Assembly (NCBI GenBank): GCA_900768915.1
Contig: CAAGEQ010000022.1
Span: forward strand, 27,660 to 91,659
Origin: Candidatus Gastranaerophilales bacterium
Lineage (GTDB): Bacteria; Cyanobacteriota; Vampirovibrionia; Gastranaerophilales; Gastranaerophilaceae
DNA length: 64,000 bases
Reading direction: 5' to 3'
Below the pieces are notes generated by a model. The model saw only the letters and a program-made list of their open reading frames with translations, ran no database searches and was not told the DNA's origin. How positions within the stretch are numbered: the stretch's first letter is position 1; each line of letters opens with the position of its first letter. Below, piece by piece: positions 44,935 through 53,128 of this stretch. A program made the position numbers and the translations under genes.

Positions 44935-45819
44935 ATGAGAAAATGTATTTTAATTTTAACAATGATTTTAGTACCATTTTTATTTGCACAACCCTCACAT
45001 GCTATAAAAATTGGTTTATCAATAAAAGAACCATCAGTTCAAGTATCAGCTTCAGAAGAAGCACAAATGATTGATGTAAAAACAAACAAACAAGTTTGTA
45101 TAATTCATAAAATGTTAATGTATGAAGTTACCCCAATAAATAATAATGCAATGATTGTACGTTCAAATTATGGACAATGCACTATCCATACAACTGATGT
45201 TGTTTTAAAACCATTAAATTCAAGTGCATTTGTTTATACTAAAGGAAAATGGTATCGAGGTATTTTAAGAATTCAAAACAAAGATAATACAATTACTGTA
45301 ATAAATGATATTTGCATGGAAAACTATATACAAGGAGTTTTACCTGCTGAAATGCCATCATCATGGAACTTAGAAGCATTAAAGGCACAAGCAATTGCTG
45401 CCAGAACTTATGCTGTAGCAAACTATGGTAAGCATGGCTCTCAAGGTTTTGACTTAGTTGATACACAAATGGATCAAGTTTATAACGGGATTTCTGCAGA
45501 AACAGAATCTTCAAATAAAGCCGTTTTAGAAACAGAAGGTATTATTATGACATATAATAATAAACCGATAACAGCAATGTATTCTTCTTCTGCTGGCGGG
45601 CAAACCCATTCAGCACTAGAATCTTGGGGAAATGATATTCCATATTTACAATCTGTACAATCTTATGATGATGATGTAAAAAGTTTTGGACACGGAGTAG
45701 GCATGACACAACATGGTGCAAAAAATCTAGCAAACATGGGAAACAATGCTTACCAAATTTTGTCACATTTTTACAATAATATACAATTTGCACGCATCAA
45801 TCCAATATATTATAAGTAG
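44935..45819 (+). CDS. Exported SpoIID/LytB domain protein, short form
   Basis: The 294-residue protein has a signal peptide (M-R-K-C-I-L...P-S-H-A). It carries SpoIID landmarks: G-V-L-P-A-E-M-P-S-S-W, A-L-K-A-Q-A-I-A-A-R-T-Y-A, D-Q-V-Y-N-G, A-M-Y-S-S-S-A-G-G-Q-T and F-G-H-G-V-G-M-T-Q-H-G-A. The family digests or conditions peptidoglycan and also occurs in non-sporulating bacteria. The segment usually found between the S-A-G-G-x-T region and F-G-H-G-V-G-M is nearly absent: only about 28 residues separate them. It lies between recN and the HU gene with its own terminator. Confidence 0.92.
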   Translation: MRKCILILTMILVPFLFAQPSHAIKIGLSIKEPSVQVSASEEAQMIDVKTNKQVCIIHKMLMYEVTPINNNAMIVRSNYGQCTIHTTDVVLKPLNSSAFVYTKGKWYRGILRIQNKDNTITVINDICMENYIQGVLPAEMPSSWNLEALKAQAIAARTYAVANYGKHGSQGFDLVDTQMDQVYNGISAETESSNKAVLETEGIIMTYNNKPITAMYSSSAGGQTHSALESWGNDIPYLQSVQSYDDDVKSFGHGVGMTQHGAKNLANMGNNAYQILSHFYNNIQFARINPIYYK

Positions 45820-45853
45820 TCAAAACCCAATAAAAATGTATATTTCATTTGTC

Positions 45854-45876
45854 AAGAGGGTTAGACCTCTTTTGTT
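45854..45876 (+). terminator. Terminator after SpoIID-domain gene
   Basis: AAGAGG pairs with CCTCTT around GTTAGA and is followed by TTTGTT. It lies 35 bp after the stop. Confidence 0.65.
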
Positions 45877-45901
45877 ACCTATATTACAAATGTTTTAATG
45901 C

Positions 45902-45965
45902 TTGCAAAGTAAAGAATAATGTGTATAATGGAAGATGTAGAGTTTAGTGTTTATTGGTGACACTA
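45902..45965 (+). promoter_or_regulatory. HU gene promoter and leader hairpin
   Basis: TTGCAA (45902-45907) and a perfect TATAAT (45924-45929) are 16 bp apart. The leader from about 45936 includes a 6-pair hairpin (TAGTGT with ACACTA, 45945-45965), followed by AAAAAGGAG before the ATG. Confidence 0.72.
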
Positions 45966-45994
45966 CTTGTGTATAGTAGAAAAAGGAGACTATT

Positions 45995-46267
45995 ATGAAC
46001 AAAGATGAATTAGTAAAAGAAATTGCGAAGAAAGCTAGTGTTTCACAAAAAGCAGCTTCTGATATTTTATCAGCTACTTTAGAAGTAATTGAAAAAACTG
46101 TTGCTAAAGGTAAAAAAGTTACATTAGTTGGCTTTGGTACTTTCGAAGCTCGTAAGAGAGCAGCTAGAACTGGTCGTAACCCACAAACTGGTGCAGAATT
46201 AAAAATCGCTGCAAAAACAGTTCCAGCATTCTCTGCAGGTAAAAAATTCAAAGAATTAGTTAAGTAA
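45995..46267 (+). CDS. hup: HU-family DNA-binding protein
   Basis: HU is an abundant nucleoid protein that bends DNA. The 90 residues match the family along their whole length: M-N-K-D-E-L-V-K-E-I-A, T-L-V-G-F-G-T-F-E-A-R, the DNA-binding arm R-T-G-R-N-P-Q-T-G and I-A-A-K-T-V-P-A-F-S-A-G-K. Own strong promoter and terminator, with AAAAAGGAG before the ATG, fit high expression. Confidence 0.98.
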   Translation: MNKDELVKEIAKKASVSQKAASDILSATLEVIEKTVAKGKKVTLVGFGTFEARKRAARTGRNPQTGAELKIAAKTVPAFSAGKKFKELVK

Positions 46268-46294
46268 TTAGTTCTATTGTTCAGAAAAAATTTG

Positions 46295-46329
46295 AATGGA
46301 GTTTTGAATAATTCAAAACTCCATTTTTT
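46295..46329 (+). terminator. Terminator after HU gene
   Basis: AATGGAGTTTTGAA pairs with TTCAAAACTCCATT around a short loop and is followed by a T-run. It lies 28 bp after the stop. Confidence 0.88.
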
Positions 46330-46464
46330 ATTACCATCTACAACTAAGGTTTGACTTTTAAAAAAAAATAATTAAACCATTTAGAGGATATTTACCCAAA
46401 ATAATTAAATCGTGTACAAATAAGGTCGTAAAGCATGGTGTGTAGAGGAAGGCAGGTGTTGTAA

Positions 46465-47130
46465 ATGTTTTCAGAAATGATTCAAGGTTTGTTATCGTCC
46501 GGTGGACAAGCAAATGCAATGAAACGTTATCAACAAGTAACAAATTATATCAATGGTGTACCTGCGAAAGGTGAACAAACACCTAAAACTTCTGATATAC
46601 AACTTCCAAACGCATCAAGCATTCAATCTTTTGACAAAGTTCTTCAATCAACCGCAAAAGCACAATTTGGTACTTTATTAAAAAACAGAGGTATATCTAG
46701 TGTTGATGCATCAATTTATACAAACCCAAATGTAAACTTTAACAAAAGAGCAACTAGAGATGAAATAATATCTATGATTGACGACACTTCTGCAAAATAT
46801 GGTGTTGATGCTAAATTAATCAAAGCATTAGTAAAACAAGAATCAGGCTTTAACCCAACAGCAAAATCAAAAGCAGGAGCATTAGGTTTAATGCAATTAA
46901 TGCCTTCAACAGCAAAAGGCTTAGGTGTAAAAGATCCACTAGATGCAAAACAAAATATTGAAGGTGGAGTTAAATATGTTAAATCATTATTAAACAGATT
47001 TGATGGAAATATTATTTTAGCACTAGCAGCATATAATGCTGGTCCAAACGCAGTAAAAAAATATAATGGCATTCCACCATACAAAGAAACTCAAAATTAT
47101 GTTAAATCCATTTTAAAAAATTATTTATAG
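46465..47130 (+). CDS. Lytic transglycosylase (SLT domain)
   Basis: The 221-residue protein has an SLT domain (about 105-221) with catalytic E126 in K-Q-E-S-G-F-N-P, then G-L-M-Q-L-M-P-S-T-A and A-A-Y-N-A-G-P-N-A-V. It cleaves peptidoglycan glycan strands. The N-terminal 100 residues are Gln/Ser-rich with no signal peptide, so export would need another route, as for transglycosylases of secretion systems. AGGTG precedes the start. Confidence 0.92.
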   Translation: MFSEMIQGLLSSGGQANAMKRYQQVTNYINGVPAKGEQTPKTSDIQLPNASSIQSFDKVLQSTAKAQFGTLLKNRGISSVDASIYTNPNVNFNKRATRDEIISMIDDTSAKYGVDAKLIKALVKQESGFNPTAKSKAGALGLMQLMPSTAKGLGVKDPLDAKQNIEGGVKYVKSLLNRFDGNIILALAAYNAGPNAVKKYNGIPPYKETQNYVKSILKNYL

Positions 47131-47202
47131 TATTTTTGTAATATATTGTTACATTTTGGCAAATTCACTAAAAATAAATACTTTATAATAATAAGGTTAA
47201 CT

Positions 47203-47850
47203 ATGAATACTAGTGGTGTGTCAAATTTAATGTACAGATTTAGTTCTGGTCTTAATTTAAGACAAAGACTATTTAAATTAATCCCCAATATGACTGTAAA
47301 AGACTCCAATAAATGCAGTAATTTAGGGGCTATATTGAGCCGTCCAGACGTCAACAGAGGCATCATGGGGGCAACAGCATTAATGACACAACCATTCATC
47401 GATTATTACAACCCAAAAGTTGATAAAGAAACAGCAAGTACATCAACTTGTAGAACATGTGCTAAAATCATTGCCGGCACGACGGTTGGTATGGGAGTTC
47501 GTAACCTTTGTTATAATGCTATAAAAGCCTTCACAACAGATAGTCCTAATGCACCTGAATGGAGAAGATGGTTGATGCCATCACAAAAAATAGAAAGATA
47601 TATTAGTAAACGTAACGTTGATTGGCTTAAAAACTATAAAAATACATTGGCAACAACATTAGGATTAGCAGCAATGCTTATAACAAATGTTGCTCTTGAT
47701 GTACCTTTAACAAACTTCTTATCAAAAACATTCTTAAAATGGCGAAAAGGTAAGAATGAAAATGCCTCAAATACAATAACACAACAAACACCTGTTCAGA
47801 ATAATCAAGTTATTCAACAAAAATCTACAGAAAGGATTGCTAAATCATGA
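47203..47850 (+). CDS. Hypothetical membrane protein, first of a pair
   Basis: I choose the ATG at 47203 (215 residues), preceded by AAGG; the frame is open 19 codons upstream. The start M-N-T-S-G-V-S-N-L-M-Y-R-F-S-S-G is not a signal peptide. Hydrophobic stretches lie near residues 52-66, 80-100 and 150-168. The C-terminal about 35 residues are Gln/Asn-rich. The family is unknown to me. It overlaps the next gene by 4 bp (ATGA), so the two products probably act together. Confidence 0.8.
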   Translation: MNTSGVSNLMYRFSSGLNLRQRLFKLIPNMTVKDSNKCSNLGAILSRPDVNRGIMGATALMTQPFIDYYNPKVDKETASTSTCRTCAKIIAGTTVGMGVRNLCYNAIKAFTTDSPNAPEWRRWLMPSQKIERYISKRNVDWLKNYKNTLATTLGLAAMLITNVALDVPLTNFLSKTFLKWRKGKNENASNTITQQTPVQNNQVIQQKSTERIAKS

Positions 47851-48461
47851 GTCTAGCCAATTTCTGTAAAAAACAATTAGATAAAATAGCAAAAGCCAGT
47901 GTTGACAAAATGGGTGATATTATCATTTTGACATCAGTTGCAGGTTGGTTAGCATCATCTGCTGCTCAATTATTTGGTATTGCTATCAACAAAGATTATT
48001 CTACAAAAGAGAAAAAGTTCATGCTTTCTCAAGAAGGAGCAGATGCTTTAATAAACATAGTTTCGTATTTTTTAGTTACGAAATCTTGTACTAAATTATC
48101 TTCACACCTTGTTAAAACAGGTAAATTAGCACCAAAATCAATTGTTCAACTTTTAGAAAAAAACAACTTAGCATCAAGAAGAGGTCAATACAATTTTGAT
48201 GTAACAGCAGTTGATGGATTTAAAAAAGTAAGAAATGATTACAATGGATTGAAATGTTTTGCGGACTCAACAGCAGCACTGATTGGTGGTGTTATATCAA
48301 GTAATGTTATTACACCTATTGCAAGAAATGCTTATGCATCAAGACGTCAAAACACCTATATAGAAAAGAATAAAAAACCTAATGATAATACAACAACAAA
48401 TCAAATATATCCAAAAAGACACACATTTGATGATTTTAGAACAACAGTATTGTCAATTTAA
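47847..48461 (+). CDS. Hypothetical membrane protein, second of a pair
   Basis: The 204-residue protein has hydrophobic segments near residues 22-45 (I-I-I-L-T-S-V-A-G-W-L-A), 67-78 and 140-160, and a polar C-terminus. It is translationally coupled to the gene before it, and both show a similar pattern of Gly/Ala-rich helices, so they may be distant paralogues forming one complex. No function can be assigned. Confidence 0.78.
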   Translation: MSLANFCKKQLDKIAKASVDKMGDIIILTSVAGWLASSAAQLFGIAINKDYSTKEKKFMLSQEGADALINIVSYFLVTKSCTKLSSHLVKTGKLAPKSIVQLLEKNNLASRRGQYNFDVTAVDGFKKVRNDYNGLKCFADSTAALIGGVISSNVITPIARNAYASRRQNTYIEKNKKPNDNTTTNQIYPKRHTFDDFRTTVLSI

Positions 48462-48470
48462 AAAAAATCG

Positions 48471-48499
48471 TTGACATTAAATTTTGTTTATAATATATT
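48471..48499 (+). promoter_or_regulatory. Promoter of tRNA-Val
   Basis: TTGACA (48471-48476) and TATATT (48494-48499) are 17 bp apart. The predicted start near 48506 is 7 bases before the mature tRNA. Confidence 0.75.
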
Positions 48500-48512
48500 T
48501 GATTATGTCGAA

Positions 48513-48588
48513 GGGCGTTTAGCTCAGTTGGTAGAGCGTCTCCCTTACAAGGAGAGGGTCAGAAGTTCGAGTCTTCTAACGCCCACCA
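48513..48588 (+). tRNA. tRNA-Val (anticodon TAC)
   Basis: A complete cloverleaf: acceptor GGGCGTT with AACGCCC, D arm with AGTTGGTAGAGC, anticodon stem TCTCC/GGAGA around CTTACAA, and T arm AGAAG-TTCGAGT-CTTCT. Anticodon TAC reads GTA and other Val codons. Discriminator A and CCA (48586-48588) are encoded. Single-gene transcript with its own promoter and terminator. Confidence 0.97.
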
Positions 48589-48590
48589 TT

Positions 48591-48619
48591 AAAAAGAGGT
48601 CAATAAGACCTCTTTTTTT
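48591..48619 (+). terminator. Terminator after tRNA-Val
   Basis: AAAAAGAGGTC pairs with GACCTCTTTTTTT around AATAA, ending in a T-run directly after the tRNA. Confidence 0.9.
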
Positions 48620-48654
48620 ATTGCATAAATTCATTTATTTTATTAAATTTTTGC

Positions 48655-48767
48655 AGGGTAAAGTGAATTTTGCGTAGAGTGAGCGAAGCGAAACTCGAAG
48701 TATTACGGAGTAAAGTGAACACAAATTTGAGATAGCAAATGCAGTGAGCGACTGCACTCTGCCGAAT
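48655..48767. repeat. Short direct and inverted repeats in a gene-free stretch
   Basis: The 357 bp between the tRNA-Val terminator and the trmD end hold no convincing gene. In its first part GTAAAGTGAA occurs twice (about 48659 and 48710) and AGTGAGCGA twice (about 48678 and 48743). Each is embedded in a small hairpin such as GCAGT-GAGCG-ACTGC. The sequence is less AT-rich than usual here. It looks like a dispersed intergenic repeat, but copies elsewhere cannot be checked. Confidence 0.5.
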
Positions 48768-48813
48768 AAAACAATTAAGTTTATTCTTAATCTTTTTGAT
48801 TTTATGCATATTA

Positions 48814-48930
48814 AGAAACGGCTCTTACCCGAAAAGATAAGAACCGTTTAGAACTCTAACAGAGCATCAGGTAGTCTGGTAAACTACCACCCTGCTATTA
48901 ATATTATTTACTACATTCCCATTGTAGTCA
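48814..48930. ncRNA. Possible structured RNA of unknown family
   Basis: Three hairpins follow one another: AAACGG-x-TCTTA with TAAGA-x-CCGTTT (about 48816-48850), AGCA...GGTAGT-CTGGTAA-ACTACC...TGCT (about 48862-48897), and ACTACA-TTCCCAT-TGTAGT (48910-48928). Such dense pairing suggests a structured RNA, or the 3' region of the trmD transcript, on either strand. It lacks the signature sequences of SRP RNA, RNase P RNA and tmRNA that I could look for. Confidence 0.4.
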
Positions 48931-48976
48931 AGTCTATAACAACCCTTCATCACAAGAGAATAATATCAATAAAATT

Positions 48977-49663
48977 CTACTTATCACAATATTTTTCATA
49001 CAAATCGGGACGACGTTCCTTTGTTCGTTTCAATTGTTCTTCGTGTCTATATTCTGCAATCAAAGCATGATTACCATTCAACAAAACATCAGGAACTTTC
49101 AAACCTCTATATTCTCTCGGCTTTGTATATTGAGGATATTCCAACAATCCATTTTCAAAACTATCCTCTTCCATTGATTCAATCTTACCCAAAGTTCCGT
49201 CCAACTTGCGGCTAATACTATCTATAATACATAATGCAGGCAATTCACCACCAGTAAGCACGAAATCACCAATAGAAACTTCTTTTGGTTTTATAATATC
49301 TCTTATTCTTTCATCAAAACCTTCATAATGTCCACACAAAATCACTATCTGTTCATAATCAGCCAACTCTCGACATAATTTATTATCAAAGGTTTGCCCT
49401 TGTGGACTCATCATCAGAGTAATACTCTTTTCAGACTTTTCAATAGATTCATAAGCATCAACATAAGGTTGTGCCATCAAAACCATGCCAGCACCACCAC
49501 CATAAGGTGTATCATCAACTTTCTTATGTTTATCTAATGTATAATCCCTAGGATTAACCGTATTGATACTAATAATATCAGATTCAACAGCACGTTTCAT
49601 AATACTATAAGAACAAGCCTCTTGTATCATTTCTGGGAATAATGTTAATACATCAAATCTCAT
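48977..49663 (-). CDS. trmD: tRNA (guanine-N1)-methyltransferase TrmD
   Basis: TrmD methylates G37 of tRNAs ending their anticodon in G. The 228-residue protein shows the SPOUT knot motifs L-C-G-H-Y-E-G-F-D-E-R and S-I-G-D-F-V-L-T-G-G-E-L-P-A, with P-Y-G-G-G-A-G-M-V in the N-terminal half. It overlaps rimM by 4 bp (ATGA). The downstream rplS of the usual operon is missing. Confidence 0.98.
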   Translation of the reverse strand: MRFDVLTLFPEMIQEACSYSIMKRAVESDIISINTVNPRDYTLDKHKKVDDTPYGGGAGMVLMAQPYVDAYESIEKSEKSITLMMSPQGQTFDNKLCRELADYEQIVILCGHYEGFDERIRDIIKPKEVSIGDFVLTGGELPALCIIDSISRKLDGTLGKIESMEEDSFENGLLEYPQYTKPREYRGLKVPDVLLNGNHALIAEYRHEEQLKRTKERRPDLYEKYCDK

Positions 49664-50169
49664 TCAATTAACCCCGGAATGTTTTCAACAATAACTTCTT
49701 TTGATTTTATATCAACATTCAAAACTATTGCTTTAACAAATGGTACTAAACAAATTTTTTGACTATTGGATTTTACAGATAACAAATCATTTGCACCATT
49801 ATTTGATACTCCAACAACGGTACCTATTTGTTTACCATCTGCTAAAACTTTCATTCCAACAAGTTCATCAATCAGAAATTCATCATCTTCAAGATTTTCT
49901 CTAATAGTTGATTCTTCTACAAAAATTAAGCAATTTTTATATTCAACAATTTCATTAACAGTATTGATACCTTCAAATTTAAGAATCGCAAACTTATTAT
50001 TAAATTTTACATTTGTAACTTTGAATGGTAAATACTCATTATTTTTATATACAAACACGTCAGAAAGCATCGTCATAAACTCTTGTTGATTTTTTGAGTA
50101 ACCGACTTTTGCCTCGCCTCTCACACCATGAAAATTAAGAATTTTTCCTACGGAAATATACTTACTCAT
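49660..50169 (-). CDS. rimM: Ribosome maturation factor RimM
   Basis: RimM helps assemble the 30S head by binding S19. The 169-residue protein has V-G-K-I-L-N-F-H-G-V-R-G-E at the start and the PRC-barrel half with D-D-E-F-L-I-D-E-L-V-G-M and G-A-N-D-L-L-S-V. It overlaps the zinc-ribbon gene by 8 bp and trmD by 4 bp, so all three are coupled. The rpsP and KH-protein genes usually upstream are absent here. Confidence 0.95.
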   Translation of the reverse strand: MSKYISVGKILNFHGVRGEAKVGYSKNQQEFMTMLSDVFVYKNNEYLPFKVTNVKFNNKFAILKFEGINTVNEIVEYKNCLIFVEESTIRENLEDDEFLIDELVGMKVLADGKQIGTVVGVSNNGANDLLSVKSNSQKICLVPFVKAIVLNVDIKSKEVIVENIPGLIE

Positions 50170-51421
50170 CTTCTACTTTTTTAGGCTTTCTACCTCTTTT
50201 TTTAGGTGCTTCTTCAACTACTTCAGGAGTCTCAGTTTCAGCTTCAACTTCTGATTTTTTCTTGCGTCCTCTTTTCTTAGGTGCTTCTTCTACAACTTCT
50301 TCAACTGTTTCAGTTGGTTCTTCTTCTACAGTTGCTTTCTTTCTTGTAGTTCTTTTCTTTGGAGTTTTTACTTCTTCTTCGACAACCTCAGCCTTAACCT
50401 CTTCAGAAGTTTCTTCTACCTTTTCAGCAGGTTTTTCAGTTTCTTTTGTTTCCTTTTCTTCTTTAGCTTCTGCTTGTTTTGGATATTTTGGAACCATATA
50501 ATCAGCAGGTTTGTCTGGTCTATCTTCATTCCATCTATCCAATCCCATTTGAGCACGAATAAGTTTGATGGCAACGTGAACACGCCATTCATCAACCCTT
50601 AATTGTGCAGCAATAATCTTGTGACAACCAATTGGAGGTAACGGCAATAATGGAGTATAAAGACTCTTGATTGCTGTCATTTGGTCTGGTGTAACTGCCA
50701 ATTTTCTTTTTGGAAAAGGTAATTTTGGTAGCATTAACTTTTGTCTAACTAAGTTAATACCAAAGAATACTTTTCTTGGTTCAATACCTAAATGTGCACC
50801 AATAGTTTCATGTGCATCAGGGTTAGGTAATGGTAACATTGTTTTATAAAGAACTTCTATTCTTTCTAATTGTTCCTTACTAATAAGCAATGGTTTTGCT
50901 TGTTTTCTTGGTCTATTGTTATTATTAGGTCTTCTATTACCACCTTGTTGGAATCTATTATTAGGGCGTCTTTGTTGATTACCATATCTATTATCGCCTT
51001 GATTATTATATCCACCATTGTTGTAACCACCTTGACTACGATTGTTGTTATAACCGCCTTGATTATAATTGTTATTAAAGGTTCTTCTTTGTTGATAACC
51101 ACCTCTTGAATCATTTCTATTGTTATCATATCTATTATTATCATAACGATTGTTGTTATAAGAACGGTTATTGTTATAAGAACGACCATTATTTCTGTTA
51201 TCAAAACGTCTATTATTATCATATTGACGAGGGGAATTATCTTTTCTATCCTCTGTTGAATATGAACTGTAAGAACTATAACTTTTTAATTGTTTTTCCT
51301 GAGTTCCTTGTGAACTATCATCATTTCCTTTATCTGCATATAAACAGTTAGGACATATAACTCTTTTGGGGTTCTTTGTTTCAAACTCAGCACCACATTT
51401 AATGCATTTATTTACATACAT
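50162..51421 (-). CDS. Zinc-ribbon, Asn/Arg/Gly-rich protein with basic tail
   Basis: The 419-residue protein has four parts. A zinc ribbon (C6, C9, C23, C26). A low-complexity stretch (about 32-172) of Asn, Arg, Gly, Tyr and Gln with N-N-R-Y-D and Q-G-G-Y-N-N repeats. Two tandem helical copies of about 60 residues (about 178-240 and 241-300), sharing the L-P-L-P and R-V-x-x-x-I-x-L-I-R-x-x patterns. A tail (about 310-419) of acidic runs and K-K-R-G-R-K-K-K blocks like AT-hooks. RGG/Asn-rich segments often bind RNA and form condensates. As head of the rimM-trmD operon it may act in RNA or ribosome biology. The family is unknown to me. Confidence 0.85.
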   Translation of the reverse strand: MYVNKCIKCGAEFETKNPKRVICPNCLYADKGNDDSSQGTQEKQLKSYSSYSSYSTEDRKDNSPRQYDNNRRFDNRNNGRSYNNNRSYNNNRYDNNRYDNNRNDSRGGYQQRRTFNNNYNQGGYNNNRSQGGYNNGGYNNQGDNRYGNQQRRPNNRFQQGGNRRPNNNNRPRKQAKPLLISKEQLERIEVLYKTMLPLPNPDAHETIGAHLGIEPRKVFFGINLVRQKLMLPKLPFPKRKLAVTPDQMTAIKSLYTPLLPLPPIGCHKIIAAQLRVDEWRVHVAIKLIRAQMGLDRWNEDRPDKPADYMVPKYPKQAEAKEEKETKETEKPAEKVEETSEEVKAEVVEEEVKTPKKRTTRKKATVEEEPTETVEEVVEEAPKKRGRKKKSEVEAETETPEVVEEAPKKRGRKPKKVEDE

Positions 51422-51485
51422 AATACAAGCCTCTTAACTACGGTTAATATAATAATAAAAATGTCTCCTTCCATAACGGACGACC

Positions 51486-51494
51486 AATATATCA
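51486..51494 (-). promoter_or_regulatory. Extended -10 promoter of zinc-ribbon-rimM-trmD operon
   Basis: The reverse strand reads TGATATATT, an extended -10 element, 64 bp before the start codon. AGAGG precedes the ATG. Confidence 0.45.
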
Positions 51495-51625
51495 TGTATT
51501 TTACAACCAAATTCAAATTATTTCAAGTGCTTATAAAAATTTAACAATCTATTAGAAATATTATACCCAACTGTCTTATATATATATTACCTATGCAGGT
51601 AGTTAATTTTTCTTAAAAAAATGTT

Positions 51626-51631
51626 TATATT
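51626..51631 (+). promoter_or_regulatory. Possible -10 box, leaderless kinase gene
   Basis: TATATT ends 6 bases before the ATG at 51638, and there is no ribosome binding site, so transcription may start on the ATG. Confidence 0.35.
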
Positions 51632-51637
51632 TTAACT

Positions 51638-53017
51638 ATGCTTACAAAAGAAAAATATATTATCCTAGAAGATATACCCACATACACAAAGATAAATACC
51701 GAACTATGTATTATAAATTATAATATTATACCCGTTTTAAATGAGACACATAATATTATTCAATCAAACCCAAATACTACATTTTGGATAGCAACAAATA
51801 ATTTTTCAAAAGAATTTGTTCAACAAACAAGCAAACTAGGCATTCAAAATATAATTCCTATTCCTATAAAAAAAGAATTAATACATGACTTTTTTAAGAT
51901 TAAACAAAATTCTTATGAAAATAACAACCTTACACAACAATTTGAAAAGTTAGAACACTCAAAAGTTTTAATCGTTGATGACAACGAACTAAATATAAAA
52001 CTCTTAACAGAAATACTCGGTGATTTAGGAATACAGATTACTACATGTTTACACCCAATGAGTGCTTTAGAATTAATTAAAACAGAAAAGTTTGACCTAT
52101 TTCTTTTAGATATTTTAATGCCTGCCCTATCCGGTTTTGAATTAGCCGAAGAAATAAAAAAAACAAATATCAATTCTATAAGTCCAATAATATTTATAAG
52201 TGCTATATCTGGGACAGAAAATATTATAAACGGATATAACCTAGGTGCTTGTTCTTACATTGAAAAACCTTTTAATCCAAACATCGTCAAATCACAAATT
52301 TATAACATTTTAAAAACAGAAGAAGAAAAACACATAATTGAAAAAGAAAAAGAAAGTTTTATAGCAACGTTAACTCACGATCTTAAAAGTCCAATAAATG
52401 CAGAAATTAGTGCATTGCAATATTTATTAAAGAAATGCCCTAATGATATAAAAAATCTTCAAAATGAATTGCTATCTGATTTATTAAACTCTGCTAAATA
52501 CATGAAACAAATAACAGACAAAATACTTTGTCACTACAAACAAAAGAATAACAAAGTATCTTTACACAAAGAGAAAGTTTCTTTTAGTGCATTAGTAATA
52601 TCTAGTATTGAAGAATTAAAATATTTAGCAAACGAAAAAAATTTAAAGATACAATATAAAACTAATATTGAAAATGATTTTGTAAAAGTAGATATACTAG
52701 AAATGAAACGGGTATTTAATAATATAATCTCGAATGCAATAGAATATTCAGAACAAGATGGAACAATTGATATTTCACTAGAATTAAATAATCAAAACTT
52801 TATTTGCAAAATTAAAGATAATGGTATAGGCATTGATTTATCTTCAATAGGCAATGTTTTTGATGAATACGTTACCTTTGCGAAAAAACTTAAAAAAACC
52901 GGCTTTGGACTTGGATTAAATATTTGTAAAAAGATTATAAATATGCACAATGGCAACATTTCTATGTTTAGCGAACCAAACAAAGGTACACTTATTCAAT
53001 TCACTATACCAGCCTAA
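51638..53017 (+). CDS. Hybrid response regulator / histidine kinase
   Basis: The 459-residue protein begins with a degenerate receiver-like domain (about 1-90) lacking the acidic pocket. A complete receiver follows (about 108-228; D114, D115, phosphoacceptor D158, K210). Then HisKA has T-H247-D-L-K-S-P-I-N, and HATPase_c has D-N-G-I-G-I-D and G-F-G-L-G-L-N-I-C-K. No membrane segment. Receiver before kinase suggests that input phosphorylation controls its activity, with output to an unlinked regulator. Confidence 0.93.
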   Translation: MLTKEKYIILEDIPTYTKINTELCIINYNIIPVLNETHNIIQSNPNTTFWIATNNFSKEFVQQTSKLGIQNIIPIPIKKELIHDFFKIKQNSYENNNLTQQFEKLEHSKVLIVDDNELNIKLLTEILGDLGIQITTCLHPMSALELIKTEKFDLFLLDILMPALSGFELAEEIKKTNINSISPIIFISAISGTENIINGYNLGACSYIEKPFNPNIVKSQIYNILKTEEEKHIIEKEKESFIATLTHDLKSPINAEISALQYLLKKCPNDIKNLQNELLSDLLNSAKYMKQITDKILCHYKQKNNKVSLHKEKVSFSALVISSIEELKYLANEKNLKIQYKTNIENDFVKVDILEMKRVFNNIISNAIEYSEQDGTIDISLELNNQNFICKIKDNGIGIDLSSIGNVFDEYVTFAKKLKKTGFGLGLNICKKIINMHNGNISMFSEPNKGTLIQFTIPA

Positions 53018-53128
53018 AAATATAAATATCTCTACAATTCTACAAAAATATAGTAGTTTTGTATAATTGTCATAATTTGAGTTAAGGTCTATAATCAATT
53101 TATAAATGAAATATGAAAGGAGATATTT

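Noticed and set aside
32154..45819. SpoIIE and SpoIID domains as evidence of sporulation
   Set aside because: Both domains are common in non-sporulating bacteria, and no other sporulation gene is present; LPS export genes also argue for a diderm non-sporeformer.
48814..48930. SRP RNA, 6S RNA or RNase P RNA
   Set aside because: The characteristic conserved segments of SRP RNA and RNase P RNA are missing, and the size is wrong for RNase P. No resemblance to 6S RNA could be established. Kept as an unassigned structured region.
50860..51360. Several open frames on both strands and apparent direct repeats, array-like at first sight
   Set aside because: They are side effects of the Asn/Arg/Gly codon repeats of the zinc-ribbon gene. 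Unit length varies and there are no spacers, so it is not a CRISPR array, and the shadow frames have low-complexity Ile/Thr or Tyr/His products.
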